Notes: a model not told the origin generated them from the sequence alone. A DNA stretch of 64,000 nt from Siphonodentalium dalli (GCA_032622095.1 CP136063.1:282653426-282717425), one strand, 5' to 3'. Positions 33,371 through 44,770 are shown, counted from the first letter of the stretch. Numbers and translations are program-made.

Positions 33371-33832
33371 AGCAATGACCCGGGGACCTCGTGGTTGGTG
33401 AGTGTACCGTTGTGACCTGGGAACCTTGTGTTGGTAAATGTGCAGTAATGGCCCGGGTACCTCGTGTGTAGTAAATGTACAATAATACCTTGGGCACCTC
33501 GTAGGTGGTGGATGTTCATTAATGACCCGGGGACCTCGTGGGTTGTGGATTTGCAGTAATGACCCGGGGACCTCGTGGATGGTGGATTTGCAGTAATGAC
33601 CCGGGGACCTCGTGGAAGTGAATGTACGTTGGTGACTGGGGAACCTCGTGGGTAGTAAATGTGCAGTAACGACCCGGGGACCTCGTGGTAAGTACATGTA
33701 AGTTATGACATAGGGACTTCGTGGGTAGTAATGTATAGTAATGACCTGGGAAACTCGTGGTTAATAAATGTACAGTAACGACATGGAGACCTCATGGGTA
33801 TTAAATTTACAGAAATGACCAGGGGACCTCGC
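33371..33832. repeat. Minisatellite, about 36-39 bp unit
   Basis: A dozen diverged units around GACCCGGGGACCTCGTG with a variable GTAGTAAATGTGCAGTA spacer. The open minus-strand frame at 33323-33697 is a by-product of the repeat. Confidence 0.9.
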
Positions 33833-34050
33833 TTTTTTGATTATTTCTTTTTCACATAACGTTGATCATACAATGATTAAATTAAATCTTATTATGAAAT
33901 ATAAATCATAACACGAAATTGTATGTGTTCTCTGGGTTTCTGCTATCTTTTATTTTCCTACTCTTTATGACTACATGTATATCAGAAACTGCCTATACAG
34001 CAGAGTGCTCTACCTATCATTAGCTTATGTCAGCTTCCGGTGGGTAAGAC
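33833..34050. other. No gene; presumed intron
   Basis: AT-rich lead-in to the DDE-type gene segment. Confidence 0.4.
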
Positions 34051-34124
34051 ATGGTACCTCTAATTGTGGACTCTTCTGCTATAGGGCATCCCCCCTCTAC
34101 TCACATAATGTGGGTCACACAAAG

Positions 34125-34583
34125 CTATGAAATATTTTTCCTTTCCCGGTCAGCCTGTTCACCATTGCTGCATGGTACGGTGGTCCCAACATCCATTCCA
34201 AAGTGTTGCATCGGACAACCTCAGTCATTCTAAAGAGACTCTCCTTCCATTCATGGACCAAGCATTAGAAAGTTTGCCGTCATATATCAAATATGTGTCT
34301 GTATGGTCCGACGGCCCAAGTTCGCAATTTAAAAACAGATATGTCGCATCCGCCATTAAAGCATTAGAGGACAAACATAACCTTCATATTATGTGGAATT
34401 TCTTTGTGATATCACACGGGAAAGGTCCGGTTGATGGAATAGGTGGCTCTGTGAAACGCTTTGCGTGCAATGAAGTGCGCAGTCAGAGTCACATCGTCAC
34501 AAATGCAAATTCTTTCATAAATGCAACAAAGGACATGCCAAATGTAGATGTCCTAGAGATGACACCGGCTGAGATTGAGCGTC
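34125..34583 (+). pseudogene. DDE-type transposase-like gene, central part, split by an LTR element
   Basis: After a leading segment readable as VSLFTIAAWYGGPNIHSKVL in one frame, a frameshift near 34205 leads to SDNLSHSKETLLPFMDQAL, then WSDGPSSQFKNRY, FVISHGKGPVDGIGGSVKR and LEMTPAEIER. The WSDG...QFKNR and SHGKG.DGIGG blocks define a family of DDE-like proteins spread through invertebrate genomes. The ORF is cut at codon EIER by the insertion at 34584. The C-terminal part resumes in phase at 39931. Other remnants of the family are at 2362 and 4051. Confidence 0.65.
34580..34583 (+). repeat. Target-site duplication CGTC, left
   Basis: Matches 39931-39934. Removing the element and one CGTC leaves the host reading frame in phase. 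Confidence 0.85.
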
Positions 34584-34842
34584 TGTTGTGAAATTGGGGT
34601 TAACCGGAAATATGGTGCAGCAATTCTTAATAGACCGGAAATTACACTGAGGATCCGAAGTCGAAATCGAGTGGACCAGCAAACCGGAAAAATCAGAACG
34701 AAAACAGAAACCAAACAATCCAGACGTATCAATTTATATCCTTTGCAATCCTTGCTTGTTTCAAGATGTATTAATAGTAAGTATGTTCATTATTATATAT
34801 TATATTGTAACTGGTTTATATATACAGTCAATTTTTACAATA
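34584..34842 (+). repeat. 5' LTR, 259 bp
   Basis: Starts TGTTGTGAAATTGG and ends GTCAATTTTTACAATA. It differs from the 3' LTR at about four bases. It contains a GTAAGT-like donor (about 34776) and a TATACAG acceptor-like site, present in both LTRs. Confidence 0.85.
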
Positions 34843-35644
34843 CTGGCGTTAGTCGTCAATTATTTGATGTTTTTTGCGGAATAATTTCTCGTATTTTTTC
34901 TACCCCAATTTCCACGTGATTCCAGCGTGGTTTTGTTCTATTGCCTTCTATAGCTTGTTTTTTTCACTTTACTTGTTAATTTAGCCTTCCATGCTTATTT
35001 CCATGGATTCTCCTTGCTTTTTACGCATGGTGGGTTTTTGTTTTTTTTGTTTTTGTGGGAAAAGAGTGTTGAAAAAACTTTGAATTTTTTCCGGTGAATT
35101 CCACATGGAAATATTTGCTTCAATTCTGATTGAAATTTTTCATCACACCACTTGTACATCCGGAATTCCTGTGTTGTGCATGGTTCCCCATAAATCAAAT
35201 TTATTAAAGTGATTTTGCAGCAATTTTTGCTTCTTGCCACTTTCAAAATATGTTAATGCTGGAAATTCATTGTCCAATTCGCACAGAGTTTCCAGTAGGT
35301 TTAATTTCATAATCGACATCACTGTACGTGAATTATTAAAGATCCATTTATTGAGGTTTTTGATATTTGACAGGAGAAGACAGAAGATGGAAACAATTTC
35401 GCTCTTGTTGTAATTTGATCGTCATCTCTTCGCGTATTTTGCATGTTGAATAAAACAATATATTATCTATTGTTGTTCTTTACTATTTGCTTATTGGATA
35501 TATTGGGAAATAGAAATAGATGTTGGTAAAATATCGAGTAGTTTTCCTAAATTCTATGGGAAATTGGTCATAAATATATTTTACTTAGCGTCTTGGTAGT
35601 TCAACGTTTCATAGTAGTTAATATTTAGTGATTTATTGGTCAAC
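34843..35644. other. Leader of the LTR element, no gene
   Basis: TGG at 34844 fits a primer binding site, though I cannot name the tRNA. The rest is T-rich with no supported ORF. Confidence 0.45.
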
Positions 35645-36451
35645 ATGAAGATTTTCATAAATACAGCTAATTGGAAAGAGCTGCAACAAATTCCTCATGT
35701 TGGTCCCCAAATTGCCGCAGATATAATTCATTTACGCCGGCAGATAACTATAATATCACAAAGGGATCTTAGTCAAGTACCCCGGTTCAGAAGTTCAAGG
35801 GATCAGTTGAGTGTGATTAACTTTAGTCACCCAACTTCAAAGTCCCAAGCTAATAACTGGTTACCGAGGGCTCATGCAGATCCCAACAACTTTCAGCCAG
35901 AGTCCGAGTCTGATGGTGAGGGAAGGGATGATTACCCAAGAAGCCAGTCACCCTTGACCCCTCCCCGTACTGAGGAGAAGAAGCCATCTGGTTTATCAAC
36001 CCCCGAGAGAATGGTTCTCCATGATACCGGGGGTGAGCAGATGCCGGAGAGTGTGAGGCGTAAGCTAACACACCCCCTTCTCCCCCAAGTAGTCAGGAAA
36101 TGGCAGCCTTAATTACGAAGGGTTCAGGCATCATTGCTAAAGTATACACGCCATACCTTTTTAAAAATATTTTTTAAAAGTGCCACCAATGTGGTAAATC
36201 ATGATCGACTGAAAAAGTGTCACGATCGAACCATTCCGCCATGGCTAACTAAATGTTTAAAACGCTTCCATGATACGGGAGAAGTCACTCTCGAGAGATC
36301 CACTGGCATTTTTTGCGTATGTCAGAAAAAATGGGGTGGAAAACTGATGCTCCAGTGTGATTATTGCAATGATTGGTACCATGGTGAATGTGTTAATATT
36401 ACACAAGAAGAAGCTGATAAATTAGACACCTATCAATGCCCGAGATGTTGA
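35645..36451 (+). CDS. HhH and PHD-finger protein of the LTR element
   Basis: Reading from ATG 35645, the first 30 residues hold a ComEA-like helix-hairpin-helix (INTANWKELQQIPHVGPQIA, then ADIIHLRR), a non-specific DNA-binding fold. A Ser/Pro/Glu-rich linker follows, with a TAA at 36110-36112. The same frame continues past that stop into a C4HC3 PHD finger at about 36310-36449: FCVCQKKWGG, LQCDYCNDWYHGECV, YQCPRC. PHD fingers read histone H3 tails, and several retroelements carry them. Either the stop is a disabling mutation, the two halves are separate exons, or it is read through. An acceptor-like tract (TTTTTTCTATATTTCAG, about 36518-36534) lies after the PHD. Confidence 0.6.
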
Positions 36452-36558
36452 TATGTTTTATAAGCTCCTACTCGTACTCTCATGCTCAGCCAGAAATGTA
36501 GAAACAGACTGTAAGGCTTTTTTCTATATTTCAGCATGATTACGAGTAAGATTACAGA

Positions 36559-39160
36559 ATGAGCGACGCAGAGGCTCTGCACATCGATTCTGATGAGGAG
36601 CACAAGCAGCCACCACAGGAGGACAATTCGTCCAGTGAGAAGCCGGTTGAAATGATGGATGCAGCAGGTATGAATTTGCCTAATATTCAATTGGATAATT
36701 CTTCCAAACCTCTGTTATCCCCTTTGCCAGTATCGGACATTTTAAAGTCTATCGATAACTTGATTGGTGTCGAAGTGAGTGAGGCTAATTCGGCCACGGC
36801 AAAGGAGGAAATTAACGTATCCACAACGGAAGGCAAATCTATCATAGACCTGTTCTATCCAAGTTTCCTGACGAATCTGCCTGAGGTTCCCATGACTGAG
36901 TACATTCAAACTCAAGCAGTCGAGCCTATGCAGGTGGACTCTGAAGTAAACTTAACACAACAAACACTAGCCGTTAGCAAGCCAATACAGACTCAAGCGG
37001 TTGCCAACGTTAACCCTCTATGCAAATTGATTGAGGAAGCCTTCAACCAACCAACTTGCATAGTGGAAGAACAATGTGTGAGATATATATGTCATGCTAA
37101 ATTGGATGACACTGGAAGTAACCGAGTGGGCCCACCAAAAGCTAATTCCCCAGTGTCGCCGGTAATTCCAACTGTAACAATATCCTCACAAAGCTCTTCC
37201 TTTTCAGGGCCGAAGGAAATTAGTACAGGCGATCGAGACACACAACTTCCAGACACTTGTGTGTTTAATGACTGTGACCGTCCTATTAAAGGCCAGCAAC
37301 GGCATCACTTTTATACGCAGCATGTTAGACCATGCTGGTGGCAATTCGACAACATTTATGGGGCCGTGCCCAAAATATTTCGTCAACAAGTTAGGGACGA
37401 CTTAACTCATTTCGCAGCAGTTTTGTGCCCAGATTTTCGTGAGCTGGATGAGCAAGCTCGTCTCACCAAGCTAAGATATTTATTTAACGAACACTGGGAC
37501 TTAAAGGCAATTCCAACACCGTTTTTTTGTGAGTAATGGCGCTCAACCATATCCGAACATTTGGCTGATATGGGAGTGACCCCTCCAGCCAGCGGGTTCA
37601 GTATAGCACCGTGGATCAATTCGAACGCATGTTTGACCCATTGGCGGGTCTTGGCAGCCATTCTAAATAAACTGCCAGACATCGAAATACAGAAATTCCA
37701 AAAGTCGAATTCCCACTTTTGGTTGATGGATATTCTGAGGGATCGCATTGTCAAAAATTGAATCCCAGTCAAGGAGTTAAATGAAGCTCGGTCCATCATT
37801 TCAGCCTCTGGCATTTTCAAACCCAAGCTAGCTCCCACGGCTATAGCAGCGGCATGCATCATCCATTATTTTTATACCGTCGAACACGAGGTCGCTTCGG
37901 CCGTAACGGTGAAACCCATTAAATCATCAACCTCACCTGTAGAACCGCCCAAATCTTCTCCGGTTCCGACCAACCCTTTGAGCGGTCTGACCCGGAAGCA
38001 GAGGAGGAAGGAACGGTATAGCCAAATCTGCGACGCCCGGCAACAATACACATATGAAGCCAGACAGCAGTACAGGGCGAATAATCCCCTGCCTATCGAG
38101 CGGAAACGTACCCATCCGGTTTCTGTTTCATCCGAAGCAAAGAAAGCTTGTTTATCTCAGACAGGCACCAATACATTACCAGTCAAACACTCAACCACAG
38201 GGCCGACTAAGTCTACCAGCAGAGTGACAACTGTTATCCAATCATCCATCAAATCGACTCCCGTTACGGTTCCAAAGCCGACTTATAAAGCTGTATTAAC
38301 CTCAATGACAAAAGCACTAGCTCGCCAGTCTGGCATTCCAAAACGGAAGTTAACGGGAATCGATTCTCATTTTCATCTCGATCGAATGTGTCAAAGCCAC
38401 AAACTGAATGCTAGATTCATGGCACTGGAAGCCATTCAGGCAACTAACATTTCGGTGTCCTTTCCCGTCACGGTCATAGGTGGCGTACAGATTTATTGCG
38501 ACCCCGATAATTACCCAGACATCAAAACCTTATCCTGTCATTCTCAGTGGAAGGTCGCTGTCGGGTGTCATCCAAAAAAGATCAAGCAGTTACTGGTTCC
38601 AGCCACAATGAATAAATTCAAGGCTTTAATAGCACATCCGGCTGTCGGCGAAATTGGTCTTGATCGTTCCATTCTTTTACCGGATAGCGATCAACTGATT
38701 CAGGATAATCTCTTCCGGCGAATTTTGGAGATGGTTCGTGTGTGGGGCAAACCCCTAATTATGCATTTAAGAGGGGGGCCTGGCCAGTTACAATGCACTA
38801 GAGAAAGTCAGATCCGAAACTCACGAACATCAAGTGATTCATTTCCAGTGTTTCACTGGCTGTAGAGAAATGGTTGACCATTGGTCGTATCATAGACCTT
38901 TCACCTATTTCGGGGTCACCACAGCCGGCTTTAATGAAGTCCAGAAAGATGCTATTCGAAGCATCAAGCCAGGCAGGTTACTCTTAGAGTCGGACGCACC
39001 CCATTTCGGTTCGCAGGGACGTCCTTTTACCACCCCTGCAGTCATTGGGGAGGTCGCTGTCTCCTTAGCACGGATCCTGGGAACATCCCCGGAGGAAGTG
39101 TTAGCTCGGACACAGGAAAATGCTCAAAGACTGTATGGCATTCAGCCGATCAACCTTTAA
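36559..39160 (+). pseudogene. TatD-type nuclease polyprotein of the LTR element, with stops
   Basis: One frame runs from ATG 36559 to about 38778 with two in-frame stops, TAA 37534-37536 and TGA 37759-37761, and similar coding content on both sides. The N-terminus is acidic and Ser/Pro-rich. A Cys/His cluster (CVFNDCDRP...HHFYTQH) lies near codon 233-255. A basic linker (RKQRRKERY) follows. From about codon 600 comes a TatD metal-dependent hydrolase: GIDSHFHLDRM, VGCHPKK, AVGEIGLDRS, KPLIMHLR, then after a shift at the six-G run 38773-38778, HFQCFTG and LLLESDAPHFGSQGRPFTTP. All metal-ligand motifs of TatD DNases (HxH, E, H, H, D) are present. TatD enzymes are 3'-5' exonucleases or endonucleases. 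Deleting one G would keep the domain in phase. Confidence 0.75.
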
Positions 39161-39655
39161 ACTCCATTTCACACTACTTATGTCTGTTGATCAGGTGTTC
39201 CAAATTATTTTTTGGCTTTTCGGCTCGTAGGAGACACTCTCATGCTCAAATTTCTGCTCATTACTACTACTTTCCAAAATTTAGAGAGTGCTCATTCTGA
39301 TTAACAATATCGCCAACTTGAGACCAAGTCAGTAAAGCTGATTATACACATCCTTGGAGTCAGTCCGGTAAACCTTACAGGACTGATTATATACCACCAT
39401 GGATTTGTAAACTGCCATTACTGACATTTTGTATGTTCATGACTTAACTGTTTCATTCCGACGCTGTATGCCAGTAGGTGCAGTGTTATTTTTTATTTTA
39501 TTGTGTTGTGAACTTCTGTGATTGTGTAACTGTGTAAAACACTTTGGATTCATCATTCTTCAACAACTTTGGATTCGCCATTTATCAACTAGAAACTTAG
39601 GATTCATCATTCAGAAATTAGGATTCATTTCGTCACGGGGGATACAGCATTTTAT
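39161..39655. other. 3' untranslated part of the LTR element
   Basis: No ORF. GGATTCATCATTC-type words repeat at about 39547-39625. Confidence 0.5.
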
Positions 39656-39671
39656 TAAGAAAAGGGAATAG
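39656..39671 (+). other. Polypurine tract
   Basis: AAGAAAAGGGAATAG directly abuts the 3' LTR, the expected primer for plus-strand synthesis in LTR retrotransposons. Confidence 0.75.
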
Positions 39672-39930
39672 TGTTGTGAAATTGGGGTTAACCAGAAATA
39701 TGGTGCAGCAATTCTTAATAGACTGGAAATTACACTGAGGATCCGAAGTCGAAATCGAGTGGACCAGCAAACCGGAAAAATCAGAACGAAAACAGAAACC
39801 AAACAATCCAGACGTATCAATTTATATCCTTTGCAATCCTTGCTTGTTTCAAGATGTATTAATAGTAAGTATGTTCATTATTATATATTATATTGTAACT
39901 GGTTTATATATACAGCCAATTGTTACAATA
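39672..39930 (+). repeat. 3' LTR, 259 bp
   Basis: Same length and ends as the 5' LTR; ends GTTACAATA before CGTC (39931-39934). Confidence 0.85.
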
Positions 39931-40317
39931 CGTCGTGCAAATGAACTTAAATTAGAATTGTTGTTCCAAAATGCTCCACCCATGGTGGGAATAAAACGTT
40001 TCCACCACATCCATACAGAGAGTGGAAGCGCTAAAGGATTTATGATAACTGCCGATGCAGTGTTCACCAATGTCGATTCAAATGTAAACATCAACGACTG
40101 GTGTTTAGTTACTTATGATAACTGTCATTTCCCCGGTGAAGTGCAATCAATAGTTGGAGACAACTATGAGGTGAAAATTATGATGCCGGCTGGCAATTAT
40201 TGTAACTGGCCCTCTAGAGAGGACCAGATATTCTACCACAAATACAATGTTGTTAAGAAACTGAAACCACCAGTTCTGGTCAATGCACGTGACCATTTTC
40301 AGTTCTATGATATCTGA
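39931..40317 (+). pseudogene. DDE-type transposase-like gene, C-terminal part
   Basis: Resumes in phase with 34583 across one CGTC copy. It contains RANELKLELLFQ, PPMVGIKRFHH, a DWCLVTYDNCHFPGEVQSIV stretch resembling a small beta-barrel, and DQIFYHKYNVVKKLKPP, ending at a natural stop at 40317. This is the recognised C-terminal tail of the WSDGPSSQFKNR family. The part is intact, but the gene as a whole is split by the LTR element and frameshifted upstream. Confidence 0.65.
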
Positions 40318-40712
40318 ATGTTAAACTGTTAACGGATAATTGCATTCAATAGAATGTATTGAACATTGTTGTTTATTTGATAATAAGCATGTGAAATTTG
40401 TCGTTATATATTTATTTAATTTCTAGGCTGTTTGCAACAGAATATATGTGACACATTTTAATATTATATTGTCCTAACTGCTTAAGTATGCACATAAGTA
40501 AAACAGGACATGTCGACAGATATATTTTGTGTTCAATTAAAAAATGTGACATGTTACACCCCGTGACTGACGTTACATGTGACTGACGTTACATCCCATA
40601 ATTTGTCAATTACAGCAAAATATGTTAATTAAATGATATGTTAATCAAATGATATATTTCTAACTGTATCATATGATCAGTTTATAAAACATGATAATCA
40701 CACACAAATCCA
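40318..40712. other. No gene; 3' flank of the DDE-type gene
   Basis: AT-rich. A short GTGACTGACGTTACAT doublet occurs at about 40563-40595. The satellite starts at 40713. Confidence 0.5.
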
Positions 40713-43700
40713 ATACCATAGATCCCGATTATGTAATCAGTGGATGATGAGCTGCTCGCGGATGGAGACACTATAACTACCAGTGTTGATACCATAGATC
40801 CCGATTATGTAATCAGTGGATGATGAGCTGCTTGCCGATGGAGACACTATAACTACCAGTGTTGATACCATAGATCGCGATTATGTAATCAGTGGATGAT
40901 GAGCTGCTCGCCGATGGAGACACTATAACTACCAGTGTTGATACCATAGATCGCGATTATGTAATCAGTGGATGATGAGCTGCTCGCCGATGGACACACT
41001 ATAACTACCAGTGTTGATACCATAGATCCCGATTATGTAATCAGTGGATGATGAGCTGCTTGCCGATGGACACACTATAACTACCAGTGTTGATACCATA
41101 GATCCCGATTATGTAATCAGTGGATGATGAGCTGCTCGCCGATGGAGACACTATAACTACCAGTGTTGATACCATAGATCCCGATTATGTAATCAGTGGA
41201 TGATGAGCTGCTCGCCGATGGAGACACTATAACTACCAGTGTTGATACCATAGATCGCGATTATGTAATCAGTGGATGATGAGCTGCTCGCCGATGGAGA
41301 CACTATAACTACCAGTGTTGATACCATAGATCGCGATTATGTAATCAGTGGATGATGAGCTGCTCGCCGATGGTGACACTATAACTACCAGTGTTGATAC
41401 CATAGATCGCGATTATGTAATCAGTGGATGATGAGCTGCTCGCCGATGGTGACACTATAACTACCAGTGTTGATACCATAGATCCCGATTATGTAATCAG
41501 TGGATGATGAGCTGCTCGCCGATGGAGACACTATAACTACCAGTGTTGATACCATAGATCGCGATTATGTAATCAGTGGATGATGAGCTGCTCGCCGATG
41601 GAGACACTATAACTACCAGTGTTGATACCATAGATCGCGATTATGTAATCAGTGGATGATGAGCTGCTCGCCGATGAAGACACTATAACTACCAGTGTTG
41701 ATACCATAGATCCCGATTATGTAATCAGTGGATGATGAGCTGCTCGCCGATGAAGACACTATAACTACCAGTGTTGATACCATAGATCCCGATTATGTAA
41801 TCAGTGGATGATGAGCTGCTCACTAATGGAGACACTATAACTACCAGTGTTGATACCATAGATCCCGATTATGTAATCAGTGGATGATGAGCTGCTCACT
41901 AATGGAGACACTATAACTACCAGTGTTGATAGCATAGATCCCGATTATGTAATCAGTGGATGATGAGCTGCTCGCCGATGAAGACACTATAACTACCAGT
42001 GTTGATAGCATAGATCCCGATTATGTAATCAGTGGATGATGAGCTGCTCGCCGATGAAGACACTATAACTACCAGTGTTGATACCATAGATCCCGATTAT
42101 GTAATCAGTGGATGATGAGCTGCTCACTAATGGAGACACTATAACTACCAGTGTTGATAGCATAGATCCCGATTATGTAATCAGTGGATGATGAGCTGCT
42201 CGCCGATGAAGACACTATAACTACCAGTGTTGATAGCATAGATCCCGATTATGTAATCAGTGGATGATGAGCTGCTCGCCGATGAAGACACTATAACTAC
42301 CAGTGTTGATACCATAGATCCCGATTATGTAATCAGTGGATGATGAGCTGCTCACTAATGGAGACACTATAACTACCAGTGTTGATACCATAGATCCCGA
42401 TTATGTAATCAGTGGATGATGAGCTGCTCGCCGATGGACACACTATAACTACCAGTGTTGATACCATAGATCCCGATTATGTAATCAGTGGATGATGAGC
42501 TGCTCACTAATGGAGACACTATAACTACCAGTGTTGATACCATAGATCCCGATTATGTAATCAGTGGATGATGAGCTGCTCACTAATGGAGACACTATAA
42601 CTACCAGTGTTGATACCATAGATCCCGATTATGTAATCAGTGGATGATGAGCTGCTCGCCGATGGAGACACTATAACTACCAGTGTTGATACCATAGATC
42701 GCGATTATGTAATCAGTGGATGATGAGCTGCTCGCGGATGGAGACACTATAACTACCAGTGTTGATACCATAGATCCCGATTATGTAATCAGTGGATGAT
42801 GAGCTGCTCGCGGATGGAGACACTATAACTACCAGTGTTGATACCATAGATCCCAATTATGTAATCAGTGGATGATGAGCTGCTCACTAATGGAGACACT
42901 ATAACTACCAGTGTTGATACCATAGATCGCGATTATGTAATCAGTGGATGATGAGCTGCTCGCCGATGGTGACACTATAACTACCAGTGTTGATACCATA
43001 GATCCCGATTATGTAATCAGTGGATGATGAGCTGCTTGCTGATGGAGACACTATAACTACCAGTGTTGATACCATAGATCCCGATTATGTAATCAGTGGA
43101 TGATGAGCTGCTCGCCGATGGAGACACTATAACTACCAGTGTTGATACCATAGATCCCGATTATGTAATCAGTGGATGATGAGCTGCTCACCGATGGTGA
43201 CACTATAACTACCAGTGTTGATACCATAGATCCCGATTATGTAATCAGTGGATGATGAGCTGCTTGCTGATGGAGACACTATAACTACCAGTGTTGATAC
43301 CATAGATCCCGATTATGTAATCAGTGGATGATGAGCTGCTCACCGATGGTGACACTATAACTACCAGTGTTGATACCATAGATCCCGATTATGTAATCAG
43401 TGGATGATGAGCTGCTCGCCGATGGAGACACTATAACTACCAGTGTTGATACCATAGATCCCGATTATGTAATCAGTGGATGATGAGCTGCTCACCGATG
43501 GTGACACTATAACTACCAGTGTTGATACCATAGATCCCGATTATGTAATCAGTGGATGATGAGCTGCTCGCCGATGGAGACACTATAACTACCAGTGTTG
43601 ATACCATAGATCCCGATTATGTAATCAGTGGATGATGAGCTGCTCGCCGATGGAGACACTATAACTACCAGTGTTGATACCATAGATCGCGATTATGTAA

Positions 43701-44466
43701 TCAGTGGATGATGAGCTGCTCGCCGATGGAGACACTATAACTACCAGTGTTGATACCATAGATCCCGATTATGTAATCAGTGGATGATGAGCTGCTCGCC
43801 GATGGAGACACTATAACTACCAGTGTTGATACCATAGATCCCGATTATGTAATCAGTGGATGATGAGCTGCTCGCCGATGGAGACACTATAACTACCAGT
43901 GTTGATACCATAGATCCCGATTATGTAATCAGTGGATGATGAGCTGCTCGCCGATGGAGACACTATAACTACCAGTGTTGATACCATAGATCGCGATTAT
44001 GTAATCAGTGGATGATGAGCTGCTCGCCGATGGAGACACTATAACTACCAGTGTTGATACCATAGATCCCGATTATGTAATCAGTGGATGATGAGCTGCT
44101 CGCCGATGGAGACACTATAACTACCAGTGTTGATAGCATAGATCCCGATTATGTAATCAGTGGATGATGAGCTGCTCACTAATGGAGACACTATAACTAC
44201 CAGTGTTGATACCATAGATCCCGATTATGTAATCAGTGGATGATGAGCTGCTCGCCGATGGAGACACTATAACTACCAGTGTTGATACCATAGATCCCGA
44301 TTATGTAATCAGTGGATGATGAGCTGCTCGCCGATGGTGACACTATAACTACCAGTGTTGATACCATAGATCCCGATTATGTAATCAGTGGATGATGAGC
44401 TGCTCGCCTATGGAGACACTATAACTACCAGTGTTGATACCATAGATCCCGATTATGTAATCCATG
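40713..44466 (+). repeat. 76-bp satellite, about 49 units, derived from transposase codons
   Basis: The unit boundary GGATGATGAGCTGCT recurs exactly every 76 bp from 40743 to 44391 (48 exact periods), after a partial unit. The last unit runs straight into the DUF7869-type pseudogene, and each unit equals the interval 10693-10768 of the unamplified copy. Unit variants (GCCGATGGAG, GCCGATGAAG, CACTAATGGAG, GCCGATGGTG; ATCCC or ATCGC) are arranged in blocks. 76 is not a multiple of three and each unit ends in a stop, so the array is not coding. Confidence 0.97.
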
Positions 44467-44770
44467 AGGCTGATCCCAGTTTTTATGCTAAATTTGATGA
44501 GCTGCACTTTTGGCACCATCCCTTAAAGCTTGTGCGATTTATTATAAGACAAAGCTTACATGTCACTATTATACTATTTTCGATCTCGTTTCTAAAGAAG
44601 CCTCCTGTTATTTTTGGCATGAGGTCAAAGGTGACCTCAACGTGAACACTTACACGACATGTTTCACTCGTTACATATCAGCTATGCCAGAAACCGTCAA
44701 GGAAGTGATTGTGTATAGTGATGGTTGCACGGACCAGAACAGAAATGTCATTCTATCGAACTGTTATTAA
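44388..44770 (+). pseudogene. DUF7869-type transposase-like gene, copy 2, 5' part replaced by satellite
   Basis: Matches 10701-11080 with a few substitutions. The basic N-terminal region is absent; the satellite stands in its place. It has the same frameshift as copy 1 and the YSDGCTDQNRN motif just before a TTAA MITE insertion. Confidence 0.65.

Larger units (their letters stand above)
34584..39930 (+). mobile_element. 5,347-bp LTR element carrying HhH, PHD and TatD nuclease genes
   Basis: Two direct repeats of equal length (259 bp, about four mismatches by eye) bound the element and begin TGTTGTGAAATTGG. A 4-bp CGTC duplication flanks it. TGG occurs one base after the 5' LTR (34844) as a possible primer site, and an AAGAAAAGGGAATAG polypurine tract precedes the 3' LTR. 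The plan is that of an LTR retrotransposon. The interior encodes two protein regions on the plus strand (35645-36451 and 36559-39160) with helix-hairpin-helix, PHD and TatD domains. I find no reverse transcriptase, RNase H, integrase or classical gag zinc knuckle. It is therefore probably non-autonomous and mobilised in trans. LTR similarity implies a young insertion. Confidence 0.85.

Noticed and set aside
33323-33697. Proline/arginine-rich 124-codon ORF
   Set aside because: Entirely inside a minisatellite; openness follows from the repeat unit.
37407-37862. 151-codon minus-strand ORF in the LTR element
   Set aside because: Antisense shadow of the plus-strand TatD polyprotein, whose frame has recognisable domains.
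35645-39160. Reverse transcriptase or integrase in the LTR element
   Set aside because: Looked for polymerase YxDD-type and integrase HHCC/DDE blocks in the plus-strand frames; none found by eye.
40713-44466. CRISPR-like regular array
   Set aside because: The whole 76-bp unit is repeated with no unique spacers, and the unit derives from a neighbouring coding region.
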